From CAUZFZ01 sp963579025 (GTDB lineage: Bacteria; Planctomycetota; Planctomycetia; Planctomycetales; Planctomycetaceae), in NCBI GenBank assembly GCA_963579025.1, contig CAUZFZ010000035.1, forward strand, positions 1 to 64,000: 64,000 nucleotides of DNA, in the 5' to 3' direction. The number at the start of each line of letters is the position of its first letter. Position 1 is the stretch's first letter. Shown piece by piece: positions 36,843 through 45,781 of this stretch. The translations under genes were made by a program, and so were the position numbers. The notes below the pieces were generated by a model. That model did not search any database. It worked only from the letters and a program-made list of their open reading frames with translations, and was not told where the DNA came from.

Positions 36843-38213
36843 ATGGACAACTTGAACAAAGCAACCCGCATCGACCTCTTCACCGTCCGCACTCCTCAGA
36901 TGCGCGCGTTCCACATGACGTGGTTCGCATTCTTCCTGTGCTTCTTCGCATGGTTTGGCATGGCGCCGCTGATGATCCTCGTGCGCGAAGAAATGGGTCT
37001 CACAAAAGAACAGATCGGCTGGTGCGGCATCGGATCAGTATCCATCACCGTGCTTGCCCGACTGCTGATTGGCTGGCTGTGTGACCGGATCGGACCACGA
37101 CTCGCCTACAGTGGGCTGTTGATAATCGGGTCGTTGCCAGTCATGGGAATCGGGTTGGCTCAAACCTTCGAGACGTTTCTACTGTTCCGCGTCCTGATTG
37201 GAGCGATTGGAGCATCGTTCGTCATCACGCAGTACCACACGTCGATGATGTTTGCTCCCAACTGTGTCGGCACGGCGAATGCCACGACCGCTGGATGGGG
37301 CAATCTGGGTGCCGGCGTGACGCAGTGGGCCATGCCGCTGCTGTGTGCGTTACTCGTGACCATCTTCGGATTCTCCCAGGAAGCCGGGTGGCGGGTCGCG
37401 ATGTTCGTTGCCGGTGCGATTTGTGCTGTCACTGGAGTCGCTTATTTCTTCCTGACACAGGACACACCGGACGGCAACTTCCGCGAACTGAGGGCTTCCG
37501 GTCGACTGGGCTCGAACAAAACGGTCGAAGGCTCATTCCTGGCGGCCTGCCGCGATGGCCGCGTCTGGGTGCTGTTCGCGATTTACGGAGTGTGCTTTGG
37601 TGTCGAGCTGACGTTTGCCAGTTTTGGAGCGCTCTACTTCGCTGACTACTTCGATTACTTCCAGCAAATGAACAAAGTGGATGCCGCGCGGCTGGCGGGT
37701 TTTGTGGCGGCCGGTTACGGGATGATGAATCTCTTCGCCCGCACCTGTGGTGGCATGATCAGCGACCGTTGCGGACGTGAGTGGGGCTTGAGCGGTCGTG
37801 TCAAGTTCCTGTTCATCGCTCTGTTCTGCGAAGGCCTGCTGCTGATGCTGTTCTCGCAGCTCGACACGCTGCTGCTGGCGATTCCAACATTGATGCTCTT
37901 CGCCGTCTGCGTGCAGATGTCCAACGGCGCGACGTTTTCCGTTGTTCCCTTCGTGAATCGAAAAGCACTCGGCTCAGTTGCGGGTATCGTCGGAGCGGGT
38001 GGAAACGCCGGAGCAGTTGCGTGGGGATTCCTCTTCAAGACCGACGCATTCACCTGGCCGACCGCCTTCTTCATTCTCGGTGCCATCGTCACGGCGTGCT
38101 CGTTCCTGAGCTTCGCCATTCAATTCAGCCGCGAAGCAGAGTACGAAGCCCGAACCGCAACAGAAGCGGCTCAGACGCAACGTGACAACCAGTTGGCCGC
38201 GGCGACATCGTGA
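36843..38213 (+). CDS. Nitrate/nitrite MFS transporter (NarK/NasA family)
   Basis: The 456-residue, 12-helix permease has the nitrate signature GWGNLGAGVT at 151-160 and the loop 2-3 MFS motif GWLCDRIGPR. The N-terminal FLCFFAWFGMAPLMILVREEMGLT resembles NarK-type importers. It would import nitrate for assimilation by the downstream nirBD and nasA genes. It is the first structural gene after a consensus sigma-54 promoter. The ribosome-binding site is weak. A 61-nt gap separates it from nirBD. Confidence 0.93.
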   Translation: MDNLNKATRIDLFTVRTPQMRAFHMTWFAFFLCFFAWFGMAPLMILVREEMGLTKEQIGWCGIGSVSITVLARLLIGWLCDRIGPRLAYSGLLIIGSLPVMGIGLAQTFETFLLFRVLIGAIGASFVITQYHTSMMFAPNCVGTANATTAGWGNLGAGVTQWAMPLLCALLVTIFGFSQEAGWRVAMFVAGAICAVTGVAYFFLTQDTPDGNFRELRASGRLGSNKTVEGSFLAACRDGRVWVLFAIYGVCFGVELTFASFGALYFADYFDYFQQMNKVDAARLAGFVAAGYGMMNLFARTCGGMISDRCGREWGLSGRVKFLFIALFCEGLLLMLFSQLDTLLLAIPTLMLFAVCVQMSNGATFSVVPFVNRKALGSVAGIVGAGGNAGAVAWGFLFKTDAFTWPTAFFILGAIVTACSFLSFAIQFSREAEYEARTATEAAQTQRDNQLAAATS

Positions 38214-38274
38214 GACAGGCACCACGCATCGCCCCAATCGTGAAACAGCGAATTTGCTCTCACAGGACACTCGC

Positions 38275-41200
38275 ATGATCACTCCAGCCGAATATTCCGA
38301 CACTACGGAAGACGTCGACATCATGACACCCGAGGAAGATCGCAAGACCGTCGTTGTAATTGGTAACGGCATGGTCGGGTTGCGTTTCTGCGAGAAGCTG
38401 GTCGCATTCGACGAACTGAGGAAGTATCGAATCGTCACGTTCTGCGAAGAACCCCGAGCTGCCTATGACCGCGTCGGACTGACCAGTTTCTTCGCCCACC
38501 GCGACGCCGAGCAGCTCATGCTGGCTCGCCTTGAGTGGTACAAAGAAGCGGGCGTCGAACTGCACCTCGGCGATCGTGCGGACGAGATTGATCGCGAGAA
38601 ACAAATGGTCCGATCTCAGAAGGGAGTCGAGATCGCCTACGACGAAGTCATTCTTGCGACCGGCTCATTTCCGTTTGTTCCGCCGATTCCCGGTGTTGAT
38701 AAGAAAGGCGTGTTCGTTTACCGCACCATCGAGGATCTGCAGCACATCATCGAGTACTCGAAGAAGGCGAAACGCTGTGCCGTCATTGGTGGTGGACTGC
38801 TGGGTCTCGAAGCCGCCAAGGCCGCATACGACCTTGGCCTTGAAACGCACGTCGTCGAGTTTGCACCCCGGCTGATGCCCCGTCAAATCGACGAGGCTGG
38901 TTCCCGGGTCCTGGTCAAGGAGATTGAAAACCTCGGTGTCAGCGTCCATCTGAACAAGGCCACGAAGGAACTTCATGGCAACGGCCACGTCGAACGCATG
39001 GAATTCAACGATGGTGAATCGCTCGACGTCGACATGATCATTGTCTCGGCTGGCATCCGCCCGCGCGATGACGTGGCACGCGACTGTGGAATCGAAGTCG
39101 GAGAGCGCGGCGGAATTCTGGTCAACGATCACCTGCAGACCTCCGACGCCAACATCTACGCCATCGGTGAATGTGCATTGCACAGCGGAATGATCTACGG
39201 ACTGGTCGCGCCCGGCTACGAAATGGCCGAGACCGTGGCTGCCAACCTCTGCGGAGAAGACCGCAGATTCGAAGGCACTGATCTTTCGACAAAACTCAAA
39301 CTGATGGGCGTCGATGTCGCGAGCTTCGGCGACTACGAATCCGGTCCGGACGTCGCCACCCCGCTCACATTCGAAGACCCCTTCAAGGGCGTCTACAAGA
39401 AACTGTTCTTCTCAACCGACGGCAAGCGGTTGCTCGGTGGGATACTCGTCGGAGACGCGTCTGAATACGGCACGTATCTGATGATGAGCAAGTCAGATCA
39501 GGATCTGCCCTGTGAACCGCACGAACTGGTTGTCGGCAGTTCCAGTACGGTCGCTCTTGGTGGCGTTGATTCGATGCCGGATGACGCCCAGGTCTGCTCT
39601 TGCAACAACGTGACGAAAGGTGCCATCTGCAGCTTCATCCGTGACGAAGATCCGGATTCTGTTGGAGTGGTCAAGAGCTGTACGAAAGCCGGCACCGGAT
39701 GCGGTGGCTGCCTGCCGCTTGTGACCGATCTTTTCAATGCCGAGATGAAGGCTGCCGGCAAGATCGTCAATAACCACTTCTGCGAACACTTCCCGTATTC
39801 ACGCACAGAACTGTTTGCCATTGTGAAGGCGAAGAAGCTGAGATCGTTCGCCGAGGTGCTCGGTGAGTGTGGCAGCGGCAACGGTTGCGAAGTCTGCAAG
39901 CCTGCAATCACGTCAATCCTCGCTGGACTATGGAACGAGAACATTCAGGAGTCCGGCAGCCAGACGCTTCAGGACACGAATGATCGATTCCTCGCGAACA
40001 TGCAGCGTGGTGGTTCGTACTCAGTCATCCCTCGTGTTCCGGGTGGAGAAATTACCCCAGACAAGCTGATCACTCTCGGTGCTGTTGCGAAGGAGTATGG
40101 TCTTTACACCAAAATCACCGGTGGACAGCGTGTGGATCTGTTCGGTGCTCAAGTGCAAGACCTTCCTGATATCTGGGAACAACTTGTCGAAGCCGGTTTC
40201 GAAAGCGGACACGCTTATGGGAAAGCCCTGCGAACGGTGAAGAGCTGTGTCGGCTCGACATGGTGCCGCTATGGCGTGCAGGATTCGGTGGGTTTCGCGA
40301 TCCGTGTCGAGAACCGCTACAAGGGCATCCGTGCTCCACACAAAGTAAAAATGGCAGTGTCCGGTTGTGTGCGTGAATGTGCGGAGGCTCAGTGCAAAGA
40401 CGTCGGACTGGTCGCCACCGAACACGGCTACAACCTGTATGTGTGCGGAAACGGTGGTGCCACGCCGCGGCATGCTGAGCTACTCGTCGCGGACATCGAT
40501 GAGGAGACGGCGACTCGATACATCGATCGCTTCTTCATGTATTACATCACGACGGCCGACAAGCTCACGCGTACGAGCGTCTGGTGTGAGAAACTGGAAG
40601 GCGGTATCGACCACATAAGAGAAGTGGTGGTGGAAGACAGACTTGGAATCTGCGCCGAGCTTGAAGAGATGATGCAGCGCCTGGTCGACACGTATCAGTG
40701 TGAGTGGGCGCGAGTCGTCAACGATCCGGCACAGCGGGCTCGTTTCACGCAGTTCGTCAACACAGAAGAAGAAGAGCCCGTCATTGAGTTTGTTTCAGAA
40801 CGCGGCCAGTCTCGTCCCGGGGATTGGAATGACGAACTGGTCTCGCTTGAGCAGTTCAACGAATTGAAAGACCGTGAACAGAGCATCCTCGGCAACGGCG
40901 GCGGCGGCGAACTGATCAAGCAGACAAAGTGGGTTCAAGTTGGAACGGTCGCCAGTTTTCCGCAGGATGGCGGAGCGACGATCAAGTACGGGAAAGTGCA
41001 GATCGCGGTCTTCAACTTCACTTCCCGCGGTGAGTGGTACGCTTCGCAGAACATGTGCCCGCACAAGAAAGCGTTCGTCCTGTCCCGGGGAATCGTCGGC
41101 GATCAGGACGGCACCCCGAAAGTCGCCTGCCCGCTGCACAAGAAAACGTTCTCGCTGGAATCCGGTGAATCTCTGCAGGGCGAGGACTACAACATCCGCA

Positions 41201-41340
41201 CGTTCCCGGTAAGAGTCGAAGGCGAGATCGTCTTTCTGGAACTCCCACCCACAGAATTCCTCGACCAACTGCTGGCGACAGAAATCGGCTGCAGTCTGGC
41301 GACGTCATGTGCAACGAAGTGTGAACCAATCGAAGTCTGA
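38275..41340 (+). CDS. nirB: Assimilatory NAD(P)H nitrite reductase, NirB-NirD fusion
   Basis: The 1021-residue enzyme would reduce nitrite to ammonium. Domain order: FAD/NAD(P)-binding pyridine nucleotide reductase (VVVIGNGMVGLRF; AVIGGGLLGLEAA), BFD-like [2Fe-2S] modules (CSCNNVTKGAIC ... GTGCGGC), ferredoxin-like half-domain, and siroheme/[4Fe-4S] domain with CVGSTWCRYG and CVRECAEAQC. The C-terminal NirD domain is Rieske-like with CPH and CPLHKKTF. NirD is a separate gene in enteric bacteria and lacks these ligands there; here it is fused and the Rieske ligands are retained. The start at 38275 has AGGA 7 nt upstream; the frame is open back to 38182. Confidence 0.95.
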   Translation: MITPAEYSDTTEDVDIMTPEEDRKTVVVIGNGMVGLRFCEKLVAFDELRKYRIVTFCEEPRAAYDRVGLTSFFAHRDAEQLMLARLEWYKEAGVELHLGDRADEIDREKQMVRSQKGVEIAYDEVILATGSFPFVPPIPGVDKKGVFVYRTIEDLQHIIEYSKKAKRCAVIGGGLLGLEAAKAAYDLGLETHVVEFAPRLMPRQIDEAGSRVLVKEIENLGVSVHLNKATKELHGNGHVERMEFNDGESLDVDMIIVSAGIRPRDDVARDCGIEVGERGGILVNDHLQTSDANIYAIGECALHSGMIYGLVAPGYEMAETVAANLCGEDRRFEGTDLSTKLKLMGVDVASFGDYESGPDVATPLTFEDPFKGVYKKLFFSTDGKRLLGGILVGDASEYGTYLMMSKSDQDLPCEPHELVVGSSSTVALGGVDSMPDDAQVCSCNNVTKGAICSFIRDEDPDSVGVVKSCTKAGTGCGGCLPLVTDLFNAEMKAAGKIVNNHFCEHFPYSRTELFAIVKAKKLRSFAEVLGECGSGNGCEVCKPAITSILAGLWNENIQESGSQTLQDTNDRFLANMQRGGSYSVIPRVPGGEITPDKLITLGAVAKEYGLYTKITGGQRVDLFGAQVQDLPDIWEQLVEAGFESGHAYGKALRTVKSCVGSTWCRYGVQDSVGFAIRVENRYKGIRAPHKVKMAVSGCVRECAEAQCKDVGLVATEHGYNLYVCGNGGATPRHAELLVADIDEETATRYIDRFFMYYITTADKLTRTSVWCEKLEGGIDHIREVVVEDRLGICAELEEMMQRLVDTYQCEWARVVNDPAQRARFTQFVNTEEEEPVIEFVSERGQSRPGDWNDELVSLEQFNELKDREQSILGNGGGGELIKQTKWVQVGTVASFPQDGGATIKYGKVQIAVFNFTSRGEWYASQNMCPHKKAFVLSRGIVGDQDGTPKVACPLHKKTFSLESGESLQGEDYNIRTFPVRVEGEIVFLELPPTEFLDQLLATEIGCSLATSCATKCEPIEV

Positions 41341-41388
41341 TACCAGTTGATGTTGAGATGAGAACAAGGGAGCCAGCGGCGAGTCATT

Positions 41389-43146
41389 ATGAGCACCGAC
41401 CTGATTACAGAGGATCAGCCAGACGTCGAATTGCCTGCCGGTGATATCGCTGCACAGTCCGATTCAACAGCCGCGCCTTCGACAACTGGTTCCGTTTTGC
41501 TTGATCGGCTGCTGATCGAACAGCAGGAGCTCACCGCGGTCGAGAGATTTGCTCAGGAACATGACCACGGGAGTCTGCCTGCGCAGGCGCAGTACTACTC
41601 ACATCTGATTCCCGCGACGGCACCCGGACCGGGACAGCAGTACGCGTTCGATGTCGACCTCGACCGGTGCTCAGGCTGCAAGGCGTGTGTTACCGCCTGC
41701 CATTCGCTGAACGGGCTCGACGACAACGAGGCGTGGCGTGACGTCGGCCTGTTGGTTGGCGGGACGAGTCAGAACCCTGTGATGCAGCATGTCACGACGG
41801 CCTGCCATCACTGCCTTGATCCGGCCTGCATGACGGCGTGTCCCGTCGATGCGTACGAGAAGAATCCCGTTACGGGGATTGTCAAGCACCTCGACGATCA
41901 GTGTTTTGGTTGCCAGTACTGCACTCTGGCCTGCCCATACGATGTTCCGAAATATCACAGTAAGAAAGGGATTGTCCGTAAGTGCGACATGTGCTCGGAC
42001 CGCCTGTCGGCGAGTGAGGCTCCGGCGTGTGTGCAGGCCTGCCCGCATGAGGCGATTGCCATTTCTATTGTCGAGACGCAGCAGGTGATCGAGGACTCGG
42101 AATCCGATGTGTTTCTACCCGGGACTCCAGAGCCAGGTATCACGCTTCCCACGACCACTTATCGAACAAAGCGTGTCTTTCCGCGAAACCTGCTGCCTGT
42201 GGACTACTACTCGGTTGCCGTGCAACATTCACACTGGCCACTGATCGTCATGCTCGTGCTGACTCAGCTTTCGGTCGGCGCGTTTCTGGCGGGCATGGCT
42301 CTGGAAGCCGTGATCAGCGAAACCCTGTTCGCTGCGATTCGACCTCTGCACACGCTGACTGCGCTGGTGTTTGGTCTGACGGCTCTTGGCGCCAGCACTT
42401 TGCACCTGGGTCGACCGCAGTATGCCTTTCGCGCAGTGATCGGGCTGAGGCACTCCTGGCTCAGCCGTGAGATCGTTGCCTTCGGTGCGTTTGCCGGAGT
42501 GGCTGTGCTGTACGCGGCGGGAAACTGGATGGGACCGGAAGCTCTGGTCTCCAGCCCATACTGGCAGTCCTGGCTCGGTTGGGGTGTGGCCACGTTTGGC
42601 CTGACCGGAGTGTTCTGCTCCGTGATGATTTATGCATTTACTCAGCGGACATTCTGGAGCTTCTCAATTACTGCAACAAAGTTCTTTTTGACGACTGGTC
42701 TGCTCGGCATTGCCGCGGTCTGGCTCACTCTGCTGGTCCTGTCCGCCGGTGGTGACCCGGCCGCCGCGACGCTAATCGCAGACAAAGGTGAGTTGATTTG
42801 CCGCTCGTTAATGGTGTGTGCGGGTGTGAAACTGCTGTATGAAGCGACCGTCTTCCGACACCTCATGAAAAAACAGAGCACGCCGTTGAATCGATCGGCT
42901 CAATTGATGATCGGCCGGCTTGCGAGTTTCACAATGGCGCGTTTCGCGGCCGGGTTTCTGGGGGGCATCGTTATGCCCACGTTCCTGTTGAGCTCTATCG
43001 GGGGCAACAGTGAACCGGAACCGGTCGTATTGATTGTCGTCGTATCAATGCTGTTTCTGGCTTGCCTGGCAGGTGAACTGCTGGAACGCGTTCTGTTCTT
43101 TGCTGCGGTCTCATCCGCACGCATGCCGGGAAGTCTGAGATCATGA
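41389..43146 (+). CDS. DmsB-DmsC-like fusion: four-cluster ferredoxin plus membrane quinol anchor
   Basis: The 585-residue protein has an N-terminal DmsB/NrfC-like domain with four cysteine groups for four [4Fe-4S] clusters (CSGCKACVTAC at 94-104; CHHCLDPACMTACP; CFGCQYCTLACP; CDMC ... CVQACP). A DmsC/NrfD-type anchor with about eight helices follows (about 275-580). It would move electrons between the quinol pool and a cytoplasmic molybdoenzyme. Its position between nirBD and nasA makes NasA the probable partner (inference), replacing the usual ferredoxin or NasB donor. An N-terminal extension of about 85 residues before the first cluster is unassigned. Confidence 0.9.
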   Translation: MSTDLITEDQPDVELPAGDIAAQSDSTAAPSTTGSVLLDRLLIEQQELTAVERFAQEHDHGSLPAQAQYYSHLIPATAPGPGQQYAFDVDLDRCSGCKACVTACHSLNGLDDNEAWRDVGLLVGGTSQNPVMQHVTTACHHCLDPACMTACPVDAYEKNPVTGIVKHLDDQCFGCQYCTLACPYDVPKYHSKKGIVRKCDMCSDRLSASEAPACVQACPHEAIAISIVETQQVIEDSESDVFLPGTPEPGITLPTTTYRTKRVFPRNLLPVDYYSVAVQHSHWPLIVMLVLTQLSVGAFLAGMALEAVISETLFAAIRPLHTLTALVFGLTALGASTLHLGRPQYAFRAVIGLRHSWLSREIVAFGAFAGVAVLYAAGNWMGPEALVSSPYWQSWLGWGVATFGLTGVFCSVMIYAFTQRTFWSFSITATKFFLTTGLLGIAAVWLTLLVLSAGGDPAAATLIADKGELICRSLMVCAGVKLLYEATVFRHLMKKQSTPLNRSAQLMIGRLASFTMARFAAGFLGGIVMPTFLLSSIGGNSEPEPVVLIVVVSMLFLACLAGELLERVLFFAAVSSARMPGSLRS

Positions 43147-43191
43147 ACGGATCGATCTTCAACGCCGATAGACGTCACGTCGTACACGAAC

Positions 43192-43410
43192 TCAGCCCAG
43201 TCCAGGATTGGCGGCATCGCTCTCGAAGTCTACGCCGCGATCGCCGGCTGCCACGACTGCCTGTTGCTTCCGCAGTCTCTCACGGACTTCGTCCTGAAGA
43301 TTCAGGCCCTCGTCCGGATTCCCTAGTAGATCGAGGAGTTTCTGTTCGACAACCGTCTCGATTAACTGACAGAATTCAGATTTCGTCATTTCTCCGACGG
43401 AATCACTCAT
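43192..43410 (-). CDS. Small acidic protein of unknown function, antisense within the nitrate cluster
   Basis: The 72-residue protein (from ATG at 43410) has AGGAG with 6-nt spacing, a strong ribosome site. It contains LLDLLGNPDEGLNLQDEVRE, resembling a family of small planctomycete/cyanobacterial proteins with LLGDPDEGLELR, usually annotated as hypothetical; some are suspected antitoxins. No toxin gene is adjacent. It lies on the strand opposite to the flanking dmsBC-like and nasA genes, filling most of the 320-nt gap. An open frame extends to 43455. Confidence 0.7.
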   Translation of the reverse strand: MSDSVGEMTKSEFCQLIETVVEQKLLDLLGNPDEGLNLQDEVRERLRKQQAVVAAGDRGVDFESDAANPGLG

Positions 43411-43470
43411 CGCGTTCTCCTCACGGGCGTGACCGCGTTCCCCGTGACCAATCATAAGTAATGACCGGCC

Positions 43471-45750
43471 ATGTCTATTCAGACCGAACGTGAATCTACC
43501 TTAACTTCGCTTGTGTATCGGCGTGAAGGCCCACTGACACGCGAGCTGTTGCGTGAACCGGGTGGTTTCGGACTCGGGCAGGTTCCGACGTTCGTGAAAC
43601 CCGATTCGACGACGAAGATGATCTGCGGCTACTGCTCCACCGGATGCAGTCTCAATATTCATTTGAAGGACGGCGAAGCCGTCAGCCTGACTCCGTCGAC
43701 CGACTATCCCGTCAACATGGGGATGGCCTGTCCGAAGGGTTGGGAAGCGCTCACCGTGCTGGATGCTCCGGATCGAGCGACGGAACCCCTGTTAAAGGAT
43801 GAGCGATCCGGTCGGCATAGACCTGTCGATTGGGACACGGCTCTGAAGACGTTCACCGAGAGATTCAAAGCCATTCAGGAGAAGCACGGCAAGGATTCTG
43901 TTGCCTTCATCAGCACAGGGCAGATACCGACCGAAGAGATGGCGTTCCTCGGAGCACTCGCCAAATTTGGAATGGGTATCAAACACGGCGACGGGAACAC
44001 ACGGCAGTGCATGGCCACAAGCGTCGTGGCTTACAAGCAGGCGTTCGGGTTCGATGCTCCGCCCTACACGTATCAGGACTTTGAAGAGTCCGACGTGATC
44101 GTATTGATCGGCAGCAATCTGTGTCTCGCGCATCCCATCATGTGGGAACGTGTGATGCGCAACCCGAACAGTCCGGAGATCATCACCATTGATCCTCGGA
44201 CGACCGAGACGTCGATGAATGCCACGCAGCATCTGCCACTGGCTCCCAAGTCCGACCAGACGCTCCTGTATGGTGTCGCCCGCATCCTGATTGAAAAGGG
44301 GTGGGTTAATGAGGACTACATCGCAGCGTCCACAAGCGGCTACGACGAATTCGCTGAGTTTGTCCAGGCTTTCAATCTTGATCGCGTTGTCCAGGAAACT
44401 GGCCTGGAAGCCGACCAGATCGAGAGATTCGCCGAGACAATCCACAAAGGCAAAGCGGTGTCGTTCTGGTGGACAATGGGCGTTAACCAAAGCTACCAGG
44501 GAGTGCGCACGGCTCAAGCCATCATCAACCTGGCTCTGATGACGGGGAGCATGGGTCGACCGGGCACTGGTGCGAACTCAATCACCGGTCAGTGCAACGC
44601 GATGGGTTCTCGGCTGTTTTCTAATACGACCAACCTGTTGGGCGGTCACGAGTTTGGAAACGCCGAGCACAGGCAGAAGGTCGCTGGCATTCTGGGCATT
44701 GAAGAATCACTGATCCCGCATGAGCCGAGTTGGGCCTATAACGAGATTATCGAAGGCATCCTGCGAGGTAAGATCAAAGGCCTGTGGGTCATCTGCACGA
44801 ACACCGCCCATTCATGGGTCAACCAGAACCAGTGCCTCGATATCCTTGACCGGCTGGACTTTCTGGTCGTGCAGGACATGTATCATTCGACGGAGACCGC
44901 TCAGATCGCAGACTTGGTTCTGCCGGCTGCCGGGTGGGGCGAGAAGGAAGGGACATTCATCAATTCCGAGCGCCGCATCGGAGTGATCAAAAAAGTCAGG
45001 AAGGCACCTGGGCAGGCTCTTTCGGACTTCTCGATCTTTCGACTGATCGCCGACTCGTGGGGCTGCGGAGATATGTTTGCAAAGTGGGACTCGCCGGAGG
45101 CGGTGTTCCAGATCCTCAAAGAGTGCAGTCGTGGGATGCCGTGTGACTTCACGGGCGTCGCCGACTATGAGGATGTGGATAGAGCCGGAGGGATTCAGTG
45201 GCCATTTCCAGAGTGCGGAGTGGGGAGTGCGGAATGCGGAATGCGGAATACCGTCCACTCCGCACTCCCCACTCCGCACTCGAATCACTCGAATCAGCGT
45301 CGTCTCTTCGAAGATGGCCGCTACTACCACTCCGATGGTCGGGCGAAGTTTCTTTTCGAAGAGCCCAGGCCGATGCCGGAACCGGTTAGTGATCGGTTTC
45401 CGTTCATTCTGCTGACCGGTCGCGGGACGGCGTCGCAGTGGCATACTCAGACACGGACAAAGAAGTCGGCAGTGCTGCGGAAGCTGTACCCGCCGAGCAT
45501 CTATGTGGAGATCAGCCCGGTGGACGCTCGGAAGCTGGGGGTCAGCCATCACGATCGGCTGGTCGTTGAATCACAGCGAGGACGCGTCCATTGTTTTGCG
45601 TTCATCTCGCACACGATGCAGCCAGGGCAGGTCTTCATTCCAATGCATTACGAGGCAACGAACAGGTTGACCGATGCCGTGTTCGACCCGTATTCCAAAC
45701 AGCCGTCTTACAAGGCCTGTGCGGTCAACGTGGAACGGGACAGGTTGTGA
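43471..45750 (+). CDS. nasA: Assimilatory nitrate reductase catalytic subunit (molybdopterin) NasA
   Basis: The 759-residue protein has the N-terminal [4Fe-4S] cysteines C52, C55, C59 and C87 (CGYCSTGC ... ACPKGW). The probable Mo-ligating cysteine is C180 (NTRQCMATS). Molybdopterin domains follow (GSNLCLAHPIMWERV; TGQCNAMGSR) and the MopB C-terminal domain (LLTGRGTASQWHTQTRTKK; FIPMHYE). It would reduce nitrate to nitrite in the cytoplasm. It lacks the C-terminal [2Fe-2S] extension of some NasA proteins. Residues about 581-606 are encoded by a perfect 23-bp palindromic element inserted in frame between the catalytic region and the C-terminal domain. It follows the DmsBC-like gene, its probable electron donor. 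Confidence 0.94.
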   Translation: MSIQTERESTLTSLVYRREGPLTRELLREPGGFGLGQVPTFVKPDSTTKMICGYCSTGCSLNIHLKDGEAVSLTPSTDYPVNMGMACPKGWEALTVLDAPDRATEPLLKDERSGRHRPVDWDTALKTFTERFKAIQEKHGKDSVAFISTGQIPTEEMAFLGALAKFGMGIKHGDGNTRQCMATSVVAYKQAFGFDAPPYTYQDFEESDVIVLIGSNLCLAHPIMWERVMRNPNSPEIITIDPRTTETSMNATQHLPLAPKSDQTLLYGVARILIEKGWVNEDYIAASTSGYDEFAEFVQAFNLDRVVQETGLEADQIERFAETIHKGKAVSFWWTMGVNQSYQGVRTAQAIINLALMTGSMGRPGTGANSITGQCNAMGSRLFSNTTNLLGGHEFGNAEHRQKVAGILGIEESLIPHEPSWAYNEIIEGILRGKIKGLWVICTNTAHSWVNQNQCLDILDRLDFLVVQDMYHSTETAQIADLVLPAAGWGEKEGTFINSERRIGVIKKVRKAPGQALSDFSIFRLIADSWGCGDMFAKWDSPEAVFQILKECSRGMPCDFTGVADYEDVDRAGGIQWPFPECGVGSAECGMRNTVHSALPTPHSNHSNQRRLFEDGRYYHSDGRAKFLFEEPRPMPEPVSDRFPFILLTGRGTASQWHTQTRTKKSAVLRKLYPPSIYVEISPVDARKLGVSHHDRLVVESQRGRVHCFAFISHTMQPGQVFIPMHYEATNRLTDAVFDPYSKQPSYKACAVNVERDRL
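45211..45281. repeat. Palindromic element inserted in frame within nasA
   Basis: Perfect 23-bp inverted arms at 45211-45233 and 45259-45281 flank a 25-nt loop with short GAATGCGG direct repeats. The whole element is read through in frame inside nasA, encoding a low-complexity stretch (CGVGSAECGMRNTVHSALPT). The GAGTGCGG/CCGCACTC unit looks like an intergenic repeat type rather than coding sequence. Confidence 0.85.
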
Positions 45751-45781
45751 GGATCCGCGAAACGATCCCGTCCGCGTGAAT

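Noticed and set aside
43143..43457. 104-codon plus-strand frame between the DmsBC-like gene and nasA
   Set aside because: Composition is arginine-rich and shadow-like. The opposite strand carries a better supported gene with a Shine-Dalgarno site and a recognisable motif.
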